DNA of 64,000 nt from Planctomycetota bacterium (GCA_014381825.1 JACNKX010000095.1:89763-153762); one strand, 5' to 3'; counted from the stretch's first letter, positions 8,989 to 18,538 are shown. The notes: generated by a model not told the origin, from the letters alone. Made by a program: numbers and translations.

Positions 8989-9978
8989 GTGCAGGCAGAC
9001 GTTCAACAAACCAAGGACCAAGTGGCCGAAAAGGCCGAACTGTTGCATCAGCTCAATTCAGAGCTGCGTAAAGTCATCATTGGCCAAGAGCACATGCTCT
9101 CGCGACTTCTCATCGGCATGCTGACTCACGGCCACGTCCTTCTCGAAGGCGTCCCTGGGCTAGCCAAGACTACCGCAATTAAGGCCCTCGCTGATGCGCT
9201 CTCGACGAGTTTCCAGCGAATCCAGTTCACGCCCGACCTGCTTCCGGCCGATTTGATCGGAACGATGATCTACATGCCGGGCGAAGGTGGCTTCCAGACT
9301 CGCAAAGGCCCGATCTTTGCAAACTTCATTTTGGCCGACGAAATCAATCGTGCTCCGTCCAAAGTACAGTCGGCTTTGCTGGAAGCCATGCAAGAGAAGC
9401 AAGTCACGATCGGCGACGAAACGTTTCCGCTTAAGGGCCTGTTCCTGGTGATGGCGACACAAAACCCGATCGAGCAAGAAGGGACCTATCCGCTTCCAGA
9501 AGCTCAAGTCGATCGTTTCATGTTGAAGGTGAAGATCGACTATCCCAAGCCTGACGAAGAACGCAAAGTCCTCGACATGGCACTCGAAGGAACTTCAAAC
9601 AGAATCAAGCCCGTCATGTCTCCACAGGACATTGCCCAGATGCAAGAAGTCGTCCAGCGCATTTACGTCGATGATCAGGTCAAGGACTACATCATCAATC
9701 TTGTACAAGCGACGCGATTGCCCGACAAGTTCGGCATGAAGGATCTTGCGCCGTTGATCGACTACGGCGGATCGCCGCGAGCCACGATCTTCCTAGGACT
9801 CGCCGCCCGCGCGAACGCGTTCCTAAACGGTCGAGGCTACGTGACCCCACAAGACGTCAAAGACATCGCCCACGACGTCCTGCGTCATCGCGTCGTACTG
9901 ACTTATGAGGCAGAAGCCGAGCAAGTCAGCAGCGAACAGGTTATTTCAACGATCCTGAGTACGGTACCTGTTCCCTGA
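8989..9978 (+). CDS. moxR: MoxR-family AAA+ ATPase
   Basis: A 329-residue AAA+ ATPase: Walker A GVPGLAKTT (about residue 55), Walker B FILADEINRAP (about 120), sensor-1 region MATQNPIEQEGTYPLPEAQ and the lid with GGSPRAT. MoxR proteins act as chaperone-like ATPases on von Willebrand A-domain partners, and such partners follow here. The start is a GTG at 8989 with GGAG seven bases upstream. It is the first gene of a plus-strand run to 18538: MoxR, DUF58, lipoprotein, BatA, BatB, BatC, BatD, BatE. Confidence 0.95.
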   Translation: MQADVQQTKDQVAEKAELLHQLNSELRKVIIGQEHMLSRLLIGMLTHGHVLLEGVPGLAKTTAIKALADALSTSFQRIQFTPDLLPADLIGTMIYMPGEGGFQTRKGPIFANFILADEINRAPSKVQSALLEAMQEKQVTIGDETFPLKGLFLVMATQNPIEQEGTYPLPEAQVDRFMLKVKIDYPKPDEERKVLDMALEGTSNRIKPVMSPQDIAQMQEVVQRIYVDDQVKDYIINLVQATRLPDKFGMKDLAPLIDYGGSPRATIFLGLAARANAFLNGRGYVTPQDVKDIAHDVLRHRVVLTYEAEAEQVSSEQVISTILSTVPVP

Positions 9979-9997
9979 TCTCACTCCACGCGAAACT

Positions 9998-10885
9998 ATG
10001 CCTGCCACAAACGTTGCCGAAATCCTGAAGAAGGTCCAGCAGATTCAAATCGTTGCGAATCGCACGGTCAACGATATGTTTGCAGGCCAATATAAGAGCG
10101 TGTTCCGTGGTCGTGGCATGGAGTTTGACGAAGTCCGCCAGTATCAACCGGGCGACGACATTCGAACCATCGACTGGAACGTGACGGCACGGACCGGTGA
10201 CTGCTTCATCAAACGATATTGCGAAGAACGAGAGTTGACGGTCTTGTTCGTTGTCGATATCTCGGCGTCGGGCGTCTTTGGATCGACAGAGCAATCGAAG
10301 TTGGATCTTGTGATTGAGATCGCCGCGATGTTGATGTTTTCGGCGCTGAAGAACAACGACAAAGTCGGATTGATCACGTTCTGCGACGATGTGATCGACT
10401 TCATCCCGCCTCGAAAGGGCAAGGCACACGTCCTCCGGATGATTCGACAATTGGTCGACATCCATCCGGTGGCACGCGAAACGAAGATTGACGCAGCACT
10501 CGAATTCCTAAATCGCGTCCAGAAGCGGCGGTCGGTCGTGTTTTTGATAAGTGACTTTCTCGACGATTTGCCGCGCAAGACGATAGCGATCTCCAATCGA
10601 AGGCACGACCTAACGGCGATCACCGTCTCGGATCAACGCGAGCAGGCATTGCCGGACGTCGGCTTCGTCAACTTGCGAGACGCCGAAACTGGCGAGGTGA
10701 TCGAAGTCGATACGCGACACCCGCGCGTTCGCGAATTGTTCGCCTCGTCGAACGAACGACGCAGCGACGCGTTTTCCCAACAGCTGACGCGACTGGGAGT
10801 CGATCAATTGCCGATTGGAACGCAAGGCGACTACCTGCTGAGTTTGCGAAAGTTCTTCCGCATGAGGGAGAAGCGATTTCGCTAG
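9998..10885 (+). CDS. DUF58 domain protein
   Basis: A 295-residue protein with the DUF58 signature FDEVRQYQPGDDIRTIDWN (about residues 42-60), followed by a VWA-like fold: VVDISASGVFGS in place of the metal-ion-dependent adhesion site, then LITFCDDVIDFIPPRKGKAHVLR and VVFLISDFLDD. DUF58 proteins regularly sit directly after MoxR and are taken to be its partners. It begins 19 bases after moxR and is followed four bases later by the next gene, so it is clearly in the same operon. It is cytoplasmic, with no membrane segment. Confidence 0.93.
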   Translation: MPATNVAEILKKVQQIQIVANRTVNDMFAGQYKSVFRGRGMEFDEVRQYQPGDDIRTIDWNVTARTGDCFIKRYCEERELTVLFVVDISASGVFGSTEQSKLDLVIEIAAMLMFSALKNNDKVGLITFCDDVIDFIPPRKGKAHVLRMIRQLVDIHPVARETKIDAALEFLNRVQKRRSVVFLISDFLDDLPRKTIAISNRRHDLTAITVSDQREQALPDVGFVNLRDAETGEVIEVDTRHPRVRELFASSNERRSDAFSQQLTRLGVDQLPIGTQGDYLLSLRKFFRMREKRFR

Positions 10886-10889
10886 CACG

Positions 10890-11882
10890 ATGGAAGCCAA
10901 AAGATTAACAATGATCATGTTCTCGTTGGTCGCAATTCCAGGTTGCGGCGGTCGGGACGTGGCAGACACCAAACCATCGGACGATTCGCGCGTCGCGCGC
11001 ACACAGCTCGAGCGAGGCCCTGTCATCGTGACCGTTGAGGTCTCTCCTGAACCAGCTCGGCTGTCCGACGAACCGACGCTGACATTGACCATCGATCACG
11101 AACAAGGTGTTCAGGTAAATCTGCCGCCGTTTGGCGAATCGATGAGAGACTTCATTATCCGCGACTTTCGTGAACCGTTGCCGGAAACTCGTGATCAGCG
11201 ACAAATCGTCCGGCAGATCTACACATTGGAGCCGACGACAACCGGCGCGTTGCAGATTGATCCCATCACCATCACTTTCACCGACGCCCGTCCGAACGGC
11301 GATGGCGAGTCGCACGCGATCGAAACGGAGGGCCTCACGCTGAATGTCCTGTCTGTCGTTGCGTCCGAAGCTCCATCCTTGAATGATCTAGAGGGATTCG
11401 CAGCTCCCGTCGACTTGCCGCCGTCGCGCGCGTGGATTGCTTGGGCGATAGGTGCAAGCGTGGTTCTGTTGTTGGTTGGCGCTGCGGCTACATGGTTGCT
11501 GATTCGTCGAAAGACGATGGTCCCAGTCGAACAACTGACACCGCGTGAGTTGGCTAGCCGTGAACTTGAACAACTTTGGCGCGACGTTGCGAATCGCGAA
11601 GACGTGAAAGTATTTTATGTTCGGCTCACCGCAATTGTCCGCACGTACATCGAGGGAACAACCGGCGTGAATGCGCCGGAGCAAACGACGGAAGAGTTTC
11701 TCCGTGAGATCGGTGCGAGCGAACGCTTCTCACGTGAAGAGCGACAGCGACTAAAGGACTTCCTCGAATCTGCCGATTTGGTCAAGTTCGCTCGCTTCCA
11801 ACCGAAATCGTCAGACGTTGACGAATCGTACCATCGCGCACGCCGTTTCGTCGGCTTGACTCAAGGGGAACCGGTGGCATGA
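10890..11882 (+). CDS. Membrane-anchored lipoprotein of the Bat operon (DUF4381-like)
   Basis: A 330-residue protein with an N-terminal lipobox (SLVAIPGC, Cys about residue 19), a beta-rich domain with VTVEVSPEPARLSDEPTLTL and IYTLEPTTTGALQIDPITI, a membrane segment about residues 187-209 (AWIAWAIGASVVLLLVGAAA) and a cytoplasmic helical domain containing LEQLWRDVANREDVKVFYVRL and TTEEFLREIG. This order matches proteins found between DUF58 and BatA in Bacteroidetes and planctomycetes; the beta domain resembles a BatD unit. It starts four bases after DUF58 and its TGA overlaps the ATG of batA. Exact function is unknown. An alternative start is the ATG at 10911. Confidence 0.75.
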   Translation: MEAKRLTMIMFSLVAIPGCGGRDVADTKPSDDSRVARTQLERGPVIVTVEVSPEPARLSDEPTLTLTIDHEQGVQVNLPPFGESMRDFIIRDFREPLPETRDQRQIVRQIYTLEPTTTGALQIDPITITFTDARPNGDGESHAIETEGLTLNVLSVVASEAPSLNDLEGFAAPVDLPPSRAWIAWAIGASVVLLLVGAAATWLLIRRKTMVPVEQLTPRELASRELEQLWRDVANREDVKVFYVRLTAIVRTYIEGTTGVNAPEQTTEEFLREIGASERFSREERQRLKDFLESADLVKFARFQPKSSDVDESYHRARRFVGLTQGEPVA

Positions 11883-12949
11883 CCGAGCTCCGTCTGGCCG
11901 AACCTATTTGGTTGTTGATGAGCGCGCCACTCTTGTTGGCCACGTTGATCTCGTTGCGCGTCGAGCGCCGCGGAGCGGTTATCTATTCTAGCGTCCGTCT
12001 GCTCGAATCGTTACCCATCACGTTCGCGCAACGGTTAAAGCGACGGTTACCATGGCTACGATTTGCTGGTGTGTCGATGGTGATCATCGCTTTGGCCCGA
12101 CCACAACACGGATTGAAGGACTTTCAAATCCAAACGGAAGGCATCTCGATCGTGATGTGTATGGATCGTTCTGGGTCGATGCAGGCTCTCGACTTTCAAC
12201 TAGCTGGTGATCGAGTGGATCGCCTGGAAGCAGTGAAAGCCGTCTTCCATGATTTTGTCGCTGGCAAAGGTGGATTGCCTGGACGTCCGGACGATCAGAT
12301 CGGACTTGTTTCGTTCGGCGGCTTTGCCGAAGCCAAAGCACCGCTGACGTTAGATCACGGAGCGCTGCTCGATGTTCTTGAGACCGTGGACATCGCACAA
12401 CCGGTCTACGATCGGGAAGGCAACGTGATCAATCGGCGGTACTTAGAGGAAGAGCGTGCGACGGCGATCGGCGACGCGGTGGCGTTGGCCGTCGATCGGC
12501 TGCGTGATTCACAAGCGGCGAGCAAAGTAATCATTCTGTTATCCGACGGCGAGAACACCGCCGGCGCGATCGAACCCCAGGATGCTGCCAATGCCGCCGA
12601 GAGCTTTGGGATAAAGATCTACTCGATTGGCGTTGGGGCGACGGGGACAGCTCCCTTTCGCATGATCGACCCCTTCGGCCGCGAGCAACTCGTCCGGCAG
12701 AACGTCAGTCTCGACGAAGCAAGCCTCAAGATGCTGGCCGAGACCACCAAGGGCCGTTACTTCAACGCGAAAGACACCAACGCATTGAAAGAAGTCTATC
12801 AAGACATTGATCAGTTGGAAAAGACACGCCTCGAAGGCCGCCTTTACACGGAATACCGCGAGCTATTCCAGTGGTGGCTGCTGCCGGGTCTTGCGCTAAT
12901 CATCACCGAACTAACCCTACGTTGCACCCGATTTAGATCACTACCATAA
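11879..12949 (+). CDS. batA: von Willebrand A-domain membrane protein BatA
   Basis: A 356-residue protein with the BatA/BatB layout: short N-terminal membrane segments (LLMSAPLLLATLIS and FAGVSMVIIALARPQHG), then a VWA domain with an intact metal-ion site, MDRSGSMQALD (about residues 93-103), and VIILLSDGENTAGAI, and a final membrane segment (WWLLPGLALIITELTL). The VWA domain should face the outside of the membrane. Its ATG overlaps the stop of the preceding lipoprotein gene (ATGA). After its stop the operon is interrupted by a REP-type palindrome pair before batB. Confidence 0.9.
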   Translation: MTELRLAEPIWLLMSAPLLLATLISLRVERRGAVIYSSVRLLESLPITFAQRLKRRLPWLRFAGVSMVIIALARPQHGLKDFQIQTEGISIVMCMDRSGSMQALDFQLAGDRVDRLEAVKAVFHDFVAGKGGLPGRPDDQIGLVSFGGFAEAKAPLTLDHGALLDVLETVDIAQPVYDREGNVINRRYLEEERATAIGDAVALAVDRLRDSQAASKVIILLSDGENTAGAIEPQDAANAAESFGIKIYSIGVGATGTAPFRMIDPFGREQLVRQNVSLDEASLKMLAETTKGRYFNAKDTNALKEVYQDIDQLEKTRLEGRLYTEYRELFQWWLLPGLALIITELTLRCTRFRSLP

Positions 12950-12966
12950 AGTAGCCCTCACTAACA

Positions 12967-13079
12967 TAGCCATCACTCTCCGAGTGATGAGCCCCCAACG
13001 CCAACCAACGACCTAGAATCGCCACTCGCTCACAATTCAATCACGTCCATTGGGCTCGTCACTCGGAGAGTGACGGCTA
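12967..13079. repeat. REP-pair element, copy 1, between batA and batB
   Basis: Two 28-base arms face each other, 12967-12994 and 13052-13079, and match at 26 of 28 positions when one is reverse-complemented. Each arm is itself a small palindrome: ATCACTC-TCC-GAGTGAT in the left arm and GTCACTC-GGA-GAGTGAC in the right. The 57 bases between them are unremarkable. The same element occurs at 49141-49250. The size and inverted pairing fit REP/BIME-type elements, which tyrosine-type RAYT transposases can move; no such transposase is in the window. It may affect read-through into batB. Confidence 0.8.
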
Positions 13080-13087
13080 CGTTGACA

Positions 13088-14119
13088 ATGTATTTAGAAT
13101 CACCACAACTCCTCCTCCTCCTTTGGCTGCTACCCGTCCTGGGCGGTTTGCTCCTTTACGCGCAGCGTCGACAAGCTGCAGCGGCAAATCGCTTCGCAGG
13201 TGACGTGATGTTGCAACGCCTGATGCCTGTAGTTACCAGTGGGCGAGGCTGGGCGAAAGCAGCCGTGCTGCTCTTTGGTCTCGGTCTGCTAATATTTGCG
13301 GCATCGCGACCGCGGTGGGGTGTGTACTTCGAAGACGTGCAAACACGTGGCGTCGACATGTTCGTGCTCCTTGATGTCTCACGATCTATGCTGGCCGAAG
13401 ACGTCGCACCGAACCGACTCGAACGCGCCAAGTCCGACATTCGCGACTTGCTGCAATACTTGAAGGGCGATCGAGTTGGCTTGATCGCTTTCGCGGGAGC
13501 GGCCGTTGTTCAGACGCCGCTAACAACGGATCAGGGCTTCTTTCAGATGGTCTTGGAGGACACCGATCCGGACAGCGCGCCGCGAGGCGGCAGCCTGATA
13601 GGAGATGCGATTCGCAAGGCGCTCGAAGCGATGGAGCCGCGCCACGACCGCGATCAAGTCATCGTATTGATCACCGATGGCGAAGATCACGACTCGTTCC
13701 CCGCCGAAGCAGCAAAGGCCGCAGCCGAACGCGATGTGAAAGTGATCTGTGTCGGCTTAGGGGACACCAACGAAGGGATGCGAATTCCGATCCGAGATGA
13801 CTCCGGTCAATTGTCGTACATGAAGCACGACGGGCAGGAAGTCTGGTCTAAGATGGACGAGGCCCTGTTAAAAGAGATCGCCCTGACGACCAGCGGTGCG
13901 TATATTCCCGCGAAGACGCGTGCTTACGACTTAGGCCAGGTCTACTCGCAGCATTTGGCGGGACTCACGCGAGGCGAGATAAATTCGGAGAAGAGAAAAC
14001 GGTACCGCGAACGCTTTCAATTGTTCGTCGTATTAGGATTGGCGGCGCTATTGCTGGAAATGGTCGTCCCCCGATATCCTCGGCAGCGTGAGGATCCAAT
14101 GTCGCAGGTTCGAGCATGA
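13088..14119 (+). CDS. batB: von Willebrand A-domain membrane protein BatB
   Basis: A 343-residue protein, paralogous to BatA: N-terminal membrane segments (LLLLLWLLPVLGGLLLY and AAVLLFGLGLLIFAASR), VWA domain with metal site LLDVSRSMLAEDVAPNRL (about residues 87-104), TPLTTDQGFF and VIVLITDGEDHDSF, and a C-terminal membrane helix (FVVLGLAALLLEMVV). The ATG at 13088 is preferred; a GTG at 13070 lies inside the REP element. No clear ribosome-binding site precedes either start, since the repeat ends only nine bases upstream. The stop overlaps the start of batC (ATGA). Confidence 0.88.
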   Translation: MYLESPQLLLLLWLLPVLGGLLLYAQRRQAAAANRFAGDVMLQRLMPVVTSGRGWAKAAVLLFGLGLLIFAASRPRWGVYFEDVQTRGVDMFVLLDVSRSMLAEDVAPNRLERAKSDIRDLLQYLKGDRVGLIAFAGAAVVQTPLTTDQGFFQMVLEDTDPDSAPRGGSLIGDAIRKALEAMEPRHDRDQVIVLITDGEDHDSFPAEAAKAAAERDVKVICVGLGDTNEGMRIPIRDDSGQLSYMKHDGQEVWSKMDEALLKEIALTTSGAYIPAKTRAYDLGQVYSQHLAGLTRGEINSEKRKRYRERFQLFVVLGLAALLLEMVVPRYPRQREDPMSQVRA

Positions 14120-15783
14120 TATTCCAAGGTCGCAGACAATTCGCTCTCCTCATCGGCTTCACTTCGTTGTGCGCGGGCGTATTTGTAAGTGAAGCTGCTC
14201 GCGGGGCGACCGTTTCAGCGAGGCAGCAAGTTCGCGCTGGCTTGATGCAACATTCAGCAGGCGATTACACCGCCGCGGCCGACTCGTTCGCCGCGGCCCA
14301 GAAGGCACTTCCAGAAGAGCCTCGCGTCACCTACGACCGAGCTTGTGCATTGGCCGCGAGCGGCAAACGCGAAGAAGCGACAGACTTGTTTCAACAGGCG
14401 GCGCTTGCACTCAATCCACAACTCGTCGCATCGTCCCACTACAACCTCGGCTGTCTCGTCGCGAGTGAGGCGAAGGAGCTGTTCGGCGAGAAGCCTGAGG
14501 AAGCCGAAGTCGAAACTCGCGAGCAAGGCGTGAAGCTCCTCCATCAAGCCGTCCTGCACTACCGCGATTGCCTGCGAGTCGAGGGAGAGCACGCATCCGC
14601 GCGAAAGAACGTTGAGCTGCTGCGTTTGTGGATAAAACACATGGATGATGTTTGGGCGCAACGAGACCGCGAGAAGCGTCGAGAGGAAATGGACTTGCTT
14701 CAGTTCCTGGAATGGATCGACGGCGAGCAACGAACCTACGAAGCTGCCACAAAAGCGCTGGGCCAGATCGATGGATCACCCCGACAACGACAAGCCATCG
14801 CGCAGACAGAGAACTCGCAACGACTGCTGGCAGACGAGATCGAGCCCTTGCAACAGAAGCTCGAGTCGGCGTTGACCGGCGACCAGCCAGCGGATGCAAC
14901 GACCGCCGAGGCAGTACAAGCTTTCAACCAATTGACTCAACAGGCTAAGAGTGCCATGTTCCGAGCTGCCGATGAACTGGTCGTTCGCGAGTTGCCATCC
15001 GCGCTGTCCGCACAATTGGACGCCATCGATTCTTTGAACGAGATCTATCGCGCTGTCGCGCCCTACGAACATATCGTACAAAAGGCGACAACAACCGAGC
15101 AGGCGTTAGTGGATACGAGTGCTTCTTTGCTTGAAGATGAGGCTGCCGACGATTCGTTGGTCGATCGCGAGTTGGTTGCGAGGGATCAAAGTTACATCGC
15201 CGGTTGGAGCGAGACTTTACCAGCGAGGGCACAACAAGGCTTGGCACAACTTCAGGAGGGCACTGTCGCGCAACCTGAGATCGGCCCGCCCACCGACGAA
15301 CAACAAAAGAAGCAACAACAGACGCAAGCCGCGATGAAAGAATCGTACGACAAGGCGATCGAACTCGCCCCGAAGATTGTCGAACTCGCGAACGACGCTT
15401 CCAACGATCTCCAAGAAGGGAAGTGGCAAGAGGCTCATCCAAAACAAGAGGAGGCGTTGCGATTGCTGAAGGAGATCGCGCCGAAGACACCACCCGATGA
15501 GGATCAAGAAGACCAGCAGAATGACGAGAAGAAAGATGAACAGAACGACGATCAGAATCAGGAGCAGCAACAGGACAAGAAGGACGAACAGCAAGACCAA
15601 CAGGATGAGCAACAGAAAGACGAGAAAGACAGCAAGCAAGAACAGCAGCAGAAGGACCTCTCACGTCAGCAGGCCGAGGCATTGCTAAGCAAAGCTCGTC
15701 AACGCGAACGTGAACATCGCGATCGCAAGAAGGAACAGTTACGAGCAATCCAAGGAACGATGCGCGTGGAGCGGGATTGGTGA
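14116..15783 (+). CDS. batC: TPR protein BatC with acidic/glutamine-rich tract
   Basis: A 555-residue exported protein: signal peptide about residues 1-30 (FALLIGFTSLCAGVFVSEAARGA), TPR repeats in about 35-160 (RAGLMQHSAGDYTAAADSF, YDRACALAASGKREEATDLF, HYNLGCLVASE), a long helical middle, a low-complexity Asp/Glu/Gln/Lys tract at about 455-525, and the BatC-type ending LSRQQAEALLSKARQRERE. It is longer than typical BatC because of the central helical region. The low-complexity part is built mostly from GAA, GAC, CAG and AAG codons and is likely to vary in length between strains. The stop overlaps the batD start (TGATG). Confidence 0.85.
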   Translation: MIFQGRRQFALLIGFTSLCAGVFVSEAARGATVSARQQVRAGLMQHSAGDYTAAADSFAAAQKALPEEPRVTYDRACALAASGKREEATDLFQQAALALNPQLVASSHYNLGCLVASEAKELFGEKPEEAEVETREQGVKLLHQAVLHYRDCLRVEGEHASARKNVELLRLWIKHMDDVWAQRDREKRREEMDLLQFLEWIDGEQRTYEAATKALGQIDGSPRQRQAIAQTENSQRLLADEIEPLQQKLESALTGDQPADATTAEAVQAFNQLTQQAKSAMFRAADELVVRELPSALSAQLDAIDSLNEIYRAVAPYEHIVQKATTTEQALVDTSASLLEDEAADDSLVDRELVARDQSYIAGWSETLPARAQQGLAQLQEGTVAQPEIGPPTDEQQKKQQQTQAAMKESYDKAIELAPKIVELANDASNDLQEGKWQEAHPKQEEALRLLKEIAPKTPPDEDQEDQQNDEKKDEQNDDQNQEQQQDKKDEQQDQQDEQQKDEKDSKQEQQQKDLSRQQAEALLSKARQREREHRDRKKEQLRAIQGTMRVERDW

Positions 15784-17777
15784 TGCTTAGTTCCAAAGTT
15801 CGATTATGCCCGAAAGGTCCGCAAAGGTTGTGCCAGCCCTCCCAGGCTTGTCTTTGCTTCTTCATCATCGCGATGATCTCGAGCATTCTCACAACGTCAC
15901 CATTAACCGCTCAAGAGAAAAAGGTGATCGTCGAGTTGGATCGGGAGCAGATCTACGAAGGCGAAAGCACACGATACCGCGTCTTCCTCAGCAACTTTGA
16001 TCGGCCTGTCGAACCGGATCTCGCCGGCTTCGATGCGTTCCAGGTGCAACGAGTCGGAACACGAGAGGCCAGCTCGACGAACATACGCATCGTCAATGGA
16101 CGACAGCAAAGAGTCGTGCAACGGGGAATCATTTACGAATATGTTCTGACACCGAAGTACTCTGGCGACCTGCTGGTTCCGGCACCTGTAGTGATGGTCG
16201 ATGGCAAGCAGCTCCCAGCGCGATCAGTCTCACTTTCAGTCGTCGCGGCAATCGAACAAGACGTCGTCATTCTTGAAATGACATTGAGTCACAACACGGT
16301 CTATCCGATGCAGCCGTTTGACGTATCACTCAATGTCGCGGTAAAGCCGATCCCGGAGCCAGAGGGCGATCACGATCCACTCTCGGTGCAGAATCCGCTA
16401 GTACAGTTGGCGTTGCCTTGGGCCGAAGACAATGCCCTCCCAGCGGGCATCATCGCGAAGGTTCCGGGCCAGCGGTGGCTTGCGTCGATGAGAAGCGAGC
16501 GTGGCGGCTTCTCGATCAACGGTCGTGATTCGAGCAGCTCCCTTCTAGGTGGATTCGGAGGCTTCTTCCGCGATCTCCCGGAAGGCTATATGCCGCCCGC
16601 AAAACGCGTACATCGTCCGACGGCGAATGGCCCTCGATTGGAGTACTGGGAGTATACGTTCACGCGCACCTTCGTCGCCGAGAAAGTTGGCGAGTTCGCC
16701 TTCGGGCCCGCGACGGTAAAGGGAACGTTTGGTATCCGAGTGGATACGCGAGGCCAGTTGGAAGGCGAACCTGTCTATGCCTTTGCAAAGCCACTCACGA
16801 TTCACGTGAAAGATGTTCCAACGGAAGGTCGTCCGGATTCTTACTCTGGTGTCGTGGGGCGCTTCGAGATCGGTGCCGACCTCTCGCCTCAACAGGCCAA
16901 AGTTGGCGATCCAGTGACGCTGACGCTTTGGCTGCGAGGACAAGGAACTCTGGAAAACGCCATGGCTCCGAAATTGGAAGGCATTGAAGACTTCGTCAAG
17001 CACTTCAAGGTCTACGAAGCCACCGAAGAGACTCAAGACGACTTGCGCCTGTTCACTTACAGTCTACGTCCGAAGAACATCGAGACCTCCGAGGTGCCTC
17101 CGATTCCGATCTCTTACTTCGACGTCGAGCAAGAAAAATTCGTGACGTTGCGAACGGAGCCGATTTCGATCGCAGTGACACGATCCGATCAATTGGACAA
17201 CGACGAGATCGCTATGTCCGTGCCTACCGTGACCGACGACACGAACATCGAATCGAGAGCGGAAGGCATTTTCGCAAACGTCACCGACTTGCGCGAGCTT
17301 CGCAATGAAAGAGTGCATCCAGACCGATGGTTCTTGACACTTGGCGGCCTGACGGGATTGTTTTTCGTTGTGGCCTTGGTGACTCAACGCGTTCAACGCC
17401 TTCATTCAGACACGAGCCTCCAGCGCCGACGAAGTGCTACTTCCGATGCCAAACGCAGGCTACATAGTGCAATCGCCAAGTTGGAGAGCGGCGATCCAAA
17501 GGACGGAGCGGAAGGAATTAGTGAAGCTCTGATTGGACTCGTTGCAGATGCGACGGATACGTCTCACGGAGTTCTTACTTCGACGAACGCCGTCAATAAA
17601 CTCCGCGAGCTAAAGATTGACGAAGATCTGCTTGAGCGATTTGGCGAAGTGATGCAGTCTTGCGACGACGCGCGTTACGGAGCAGTTGGCAGCGCGATGT
17701 CGGAATTGCCAAGCAAATCTCTGCACGTCCTCGACGACCTCGCACGAGCGATGAAGGGGCAGAGGCTGCTATCGTGA
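15783..17777 (+). CDS. batD: BatD-like membrane protein
   Basis: A 664-residue protein. The ATG at 15783 overlapping the batC stop is preferred over the upstream TTG/GTG codons. A signal segment is visible (ACLCFFIIAMISSILT), followed by tandem beta-sandwich units beginning VIVELDREQIYEGESTRYRV, which is the usual opening of BatD, then LQVGDP-like repeats (QQAKVGDPVTLTLWLRGQG) and PPIPISYFDVEQEKFVTL. A membrane helix lies near residues 518-538 (LTLGGLTGLFFVVALVT) with a helical cytoplasmic tail. In other bacteria BatD is associated with oxidative-stress tolerance, although its mechanism is not settled. The final TGA overlaps the next start (GTGA). Confidence 0.85.
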   Translation: MLSSKVRLCPKGPQRLCQPSQACLCFFIIAMISSILTTSPLTAQEKKVIVELDREQIYEGESTRYRVFLSNFDRPVEPDLAGFDAFQVQRVGTREASSTNIRIVNGRQQRVVQRGIIYEYVLTPKYSGDLLVPAPVVMVDGKQLPARSVSLSVVAAIEQDVVILEMTLSHNTVYPMQPFDVSLNVAVKPIPEPEGDHDPLSVQNPLVQLALPWAEDNALPAGIIAKVPGQRWLASMRSERGGFSINGRDSSSSLLGGFGGFFRDLPEGYMPPAKRVHRPTANGPRLEYWEYTFTRTFVAEKVGEFAFGPATVKGTFGIRVDTRGQLEGEPVYAFAKPLTIHVKDVPTEGRPDSYSGVVGRFEIGADLSPQQAKVGDPVTLTLWLRGQGTLENAMAPKLEGIEDFVKHFKVYEATEETQDDLRLFTYSLRPKNIETSEVPPIPISYFDVEQEKFVTLRTEPISIAVTRSDQLDNDEIAMSVPTVTDDTNIESRAEGIFANVTDLRELRNERVHPDRWFLTLGGLTGLFFVVALVTQRVQRLHSDTSLQRRRSATSDAKRRLHSAIAKLESGDPKDGAEGISEALIGLVADATDTSHGVLTSTNAVNKLRELKIDEDLLERFGEVMQSCDDARYGAVGSAMSELPSKSLHVLDDLARAMKGQRLLS

Positions 17778-18538
17778 TCTTTCTTCGATTGACGCTGTGT
17801 TCAGCAGCATTGTTTGCGGTCGCGGGGTGCGGCTCGTCAGTCGACCCTGCGATGTACGCGAAGTTTCAGGACGCGCAAGACCGATTTGAACAGGCGAGCG
17901 AGCCACGGCACTTCCTCCAAGCAGCGGCGACTTATCAGGAGATTCTCGACGCGGGAGTCGTTTCCGGCGCGGTGTCCTATAACCAGGGCAACACTTTCAT
18001 GCGCGCGGGCGAGCGTGGACGGGCGATCGCCTGTTACCGCCAGGCAAAACGTCATCGGCCACGAGATCCTTACCTCGACGCGAATCTGCGATATGCATTA
18101 GGTGAAACACGTGCCGCGCGTTCGACGCCAATTATCGAGTACCTTCTCTTTTGGAGTGAATGGATCAGCTATCACGGTAAGTTTCAGCTAAGTCTTGCTT
18201 GCGCGATGCTCACATTCGCTGTGAGCGTCGCGAGTCTGTATGTTCGACCGCAGCTCCTGAAGCGAGTTGCGACGATCGTCCTTTGTGTGACCGTTGCCGC
18301 GATGATCTCAGCGGCCTATGACTGGTATCGATTCAGCCACCTCAAACATGGTGTCGTCATTAGCGACGAAGTGGTTGCTCGGAAGGGCGACTCGGAAAGC
18401 TATCAGCCAGCCTTCACAAAGCCGCTCGACGAGGGCACTGAATTTCTATTGCTGGATCAGCGCGGCGGCTGGACTCAACTGCGTGTCGACGGCACGCAAG
18501 ACGGCTGGGTTCCCAGCAAAAACGTGGTAGTCTATTGA
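17774..18538 (+). CDS. BatE-like lipoprotein with TPR and SH3 domains
   Basis: A 254-residue protein translated from a GTG at 17774, which overlaps the batD stop and has AGAGG eight bases upstream. The signal peptide ends in a lipobox (FAVAGC). Residues about 45-105 are TPR-like (AVSYNQGNTFMRAGERGRAIACYRQA), two membrane segments follow (FQLSLACAMLTFAVSVASLYV and VATIVLCVTVAAMISAAY), and the C-terminus is a bacterial SH3 domain (LLLDQRGGWTQLRVDGTQDGWVPSKNV). This TPR-membrane-SH3 order is that of BatE proteins. It is the last gene of the operon. Confidence 0.82.
   Translation: MIFLRLTLCSAALFAVAGCGSSVDPAMYAKFQDAQDRFEQASEPRHFLQAAATYQEILDAGVVSGAVSYNQGNTFMRAGERGRAIACYRQAKRHRPRDPYLDANLRYALGETRAARSTPIIEYLLFWSEWISYHGKFQLSLACAMLTFAVSVASLYVRPQLLKRVATIVLCVTVAAMISAAYDWYRFSHLKHGVVISDEVVARKGDSESYQPAFTKPLDEGTEFLLLDQRGGWTQLRVDGTQDGWVPSKNVVVY

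Noticed and set aside
14945..15892. A 315-codon minus-strand frame antisense to batC
   Set aside because: It exists because the Asp/Glu/Gln/Lys codons of batC read without stops on the other strand. Its product is Arg/Ser-rich without domain character, and batC is well supported.
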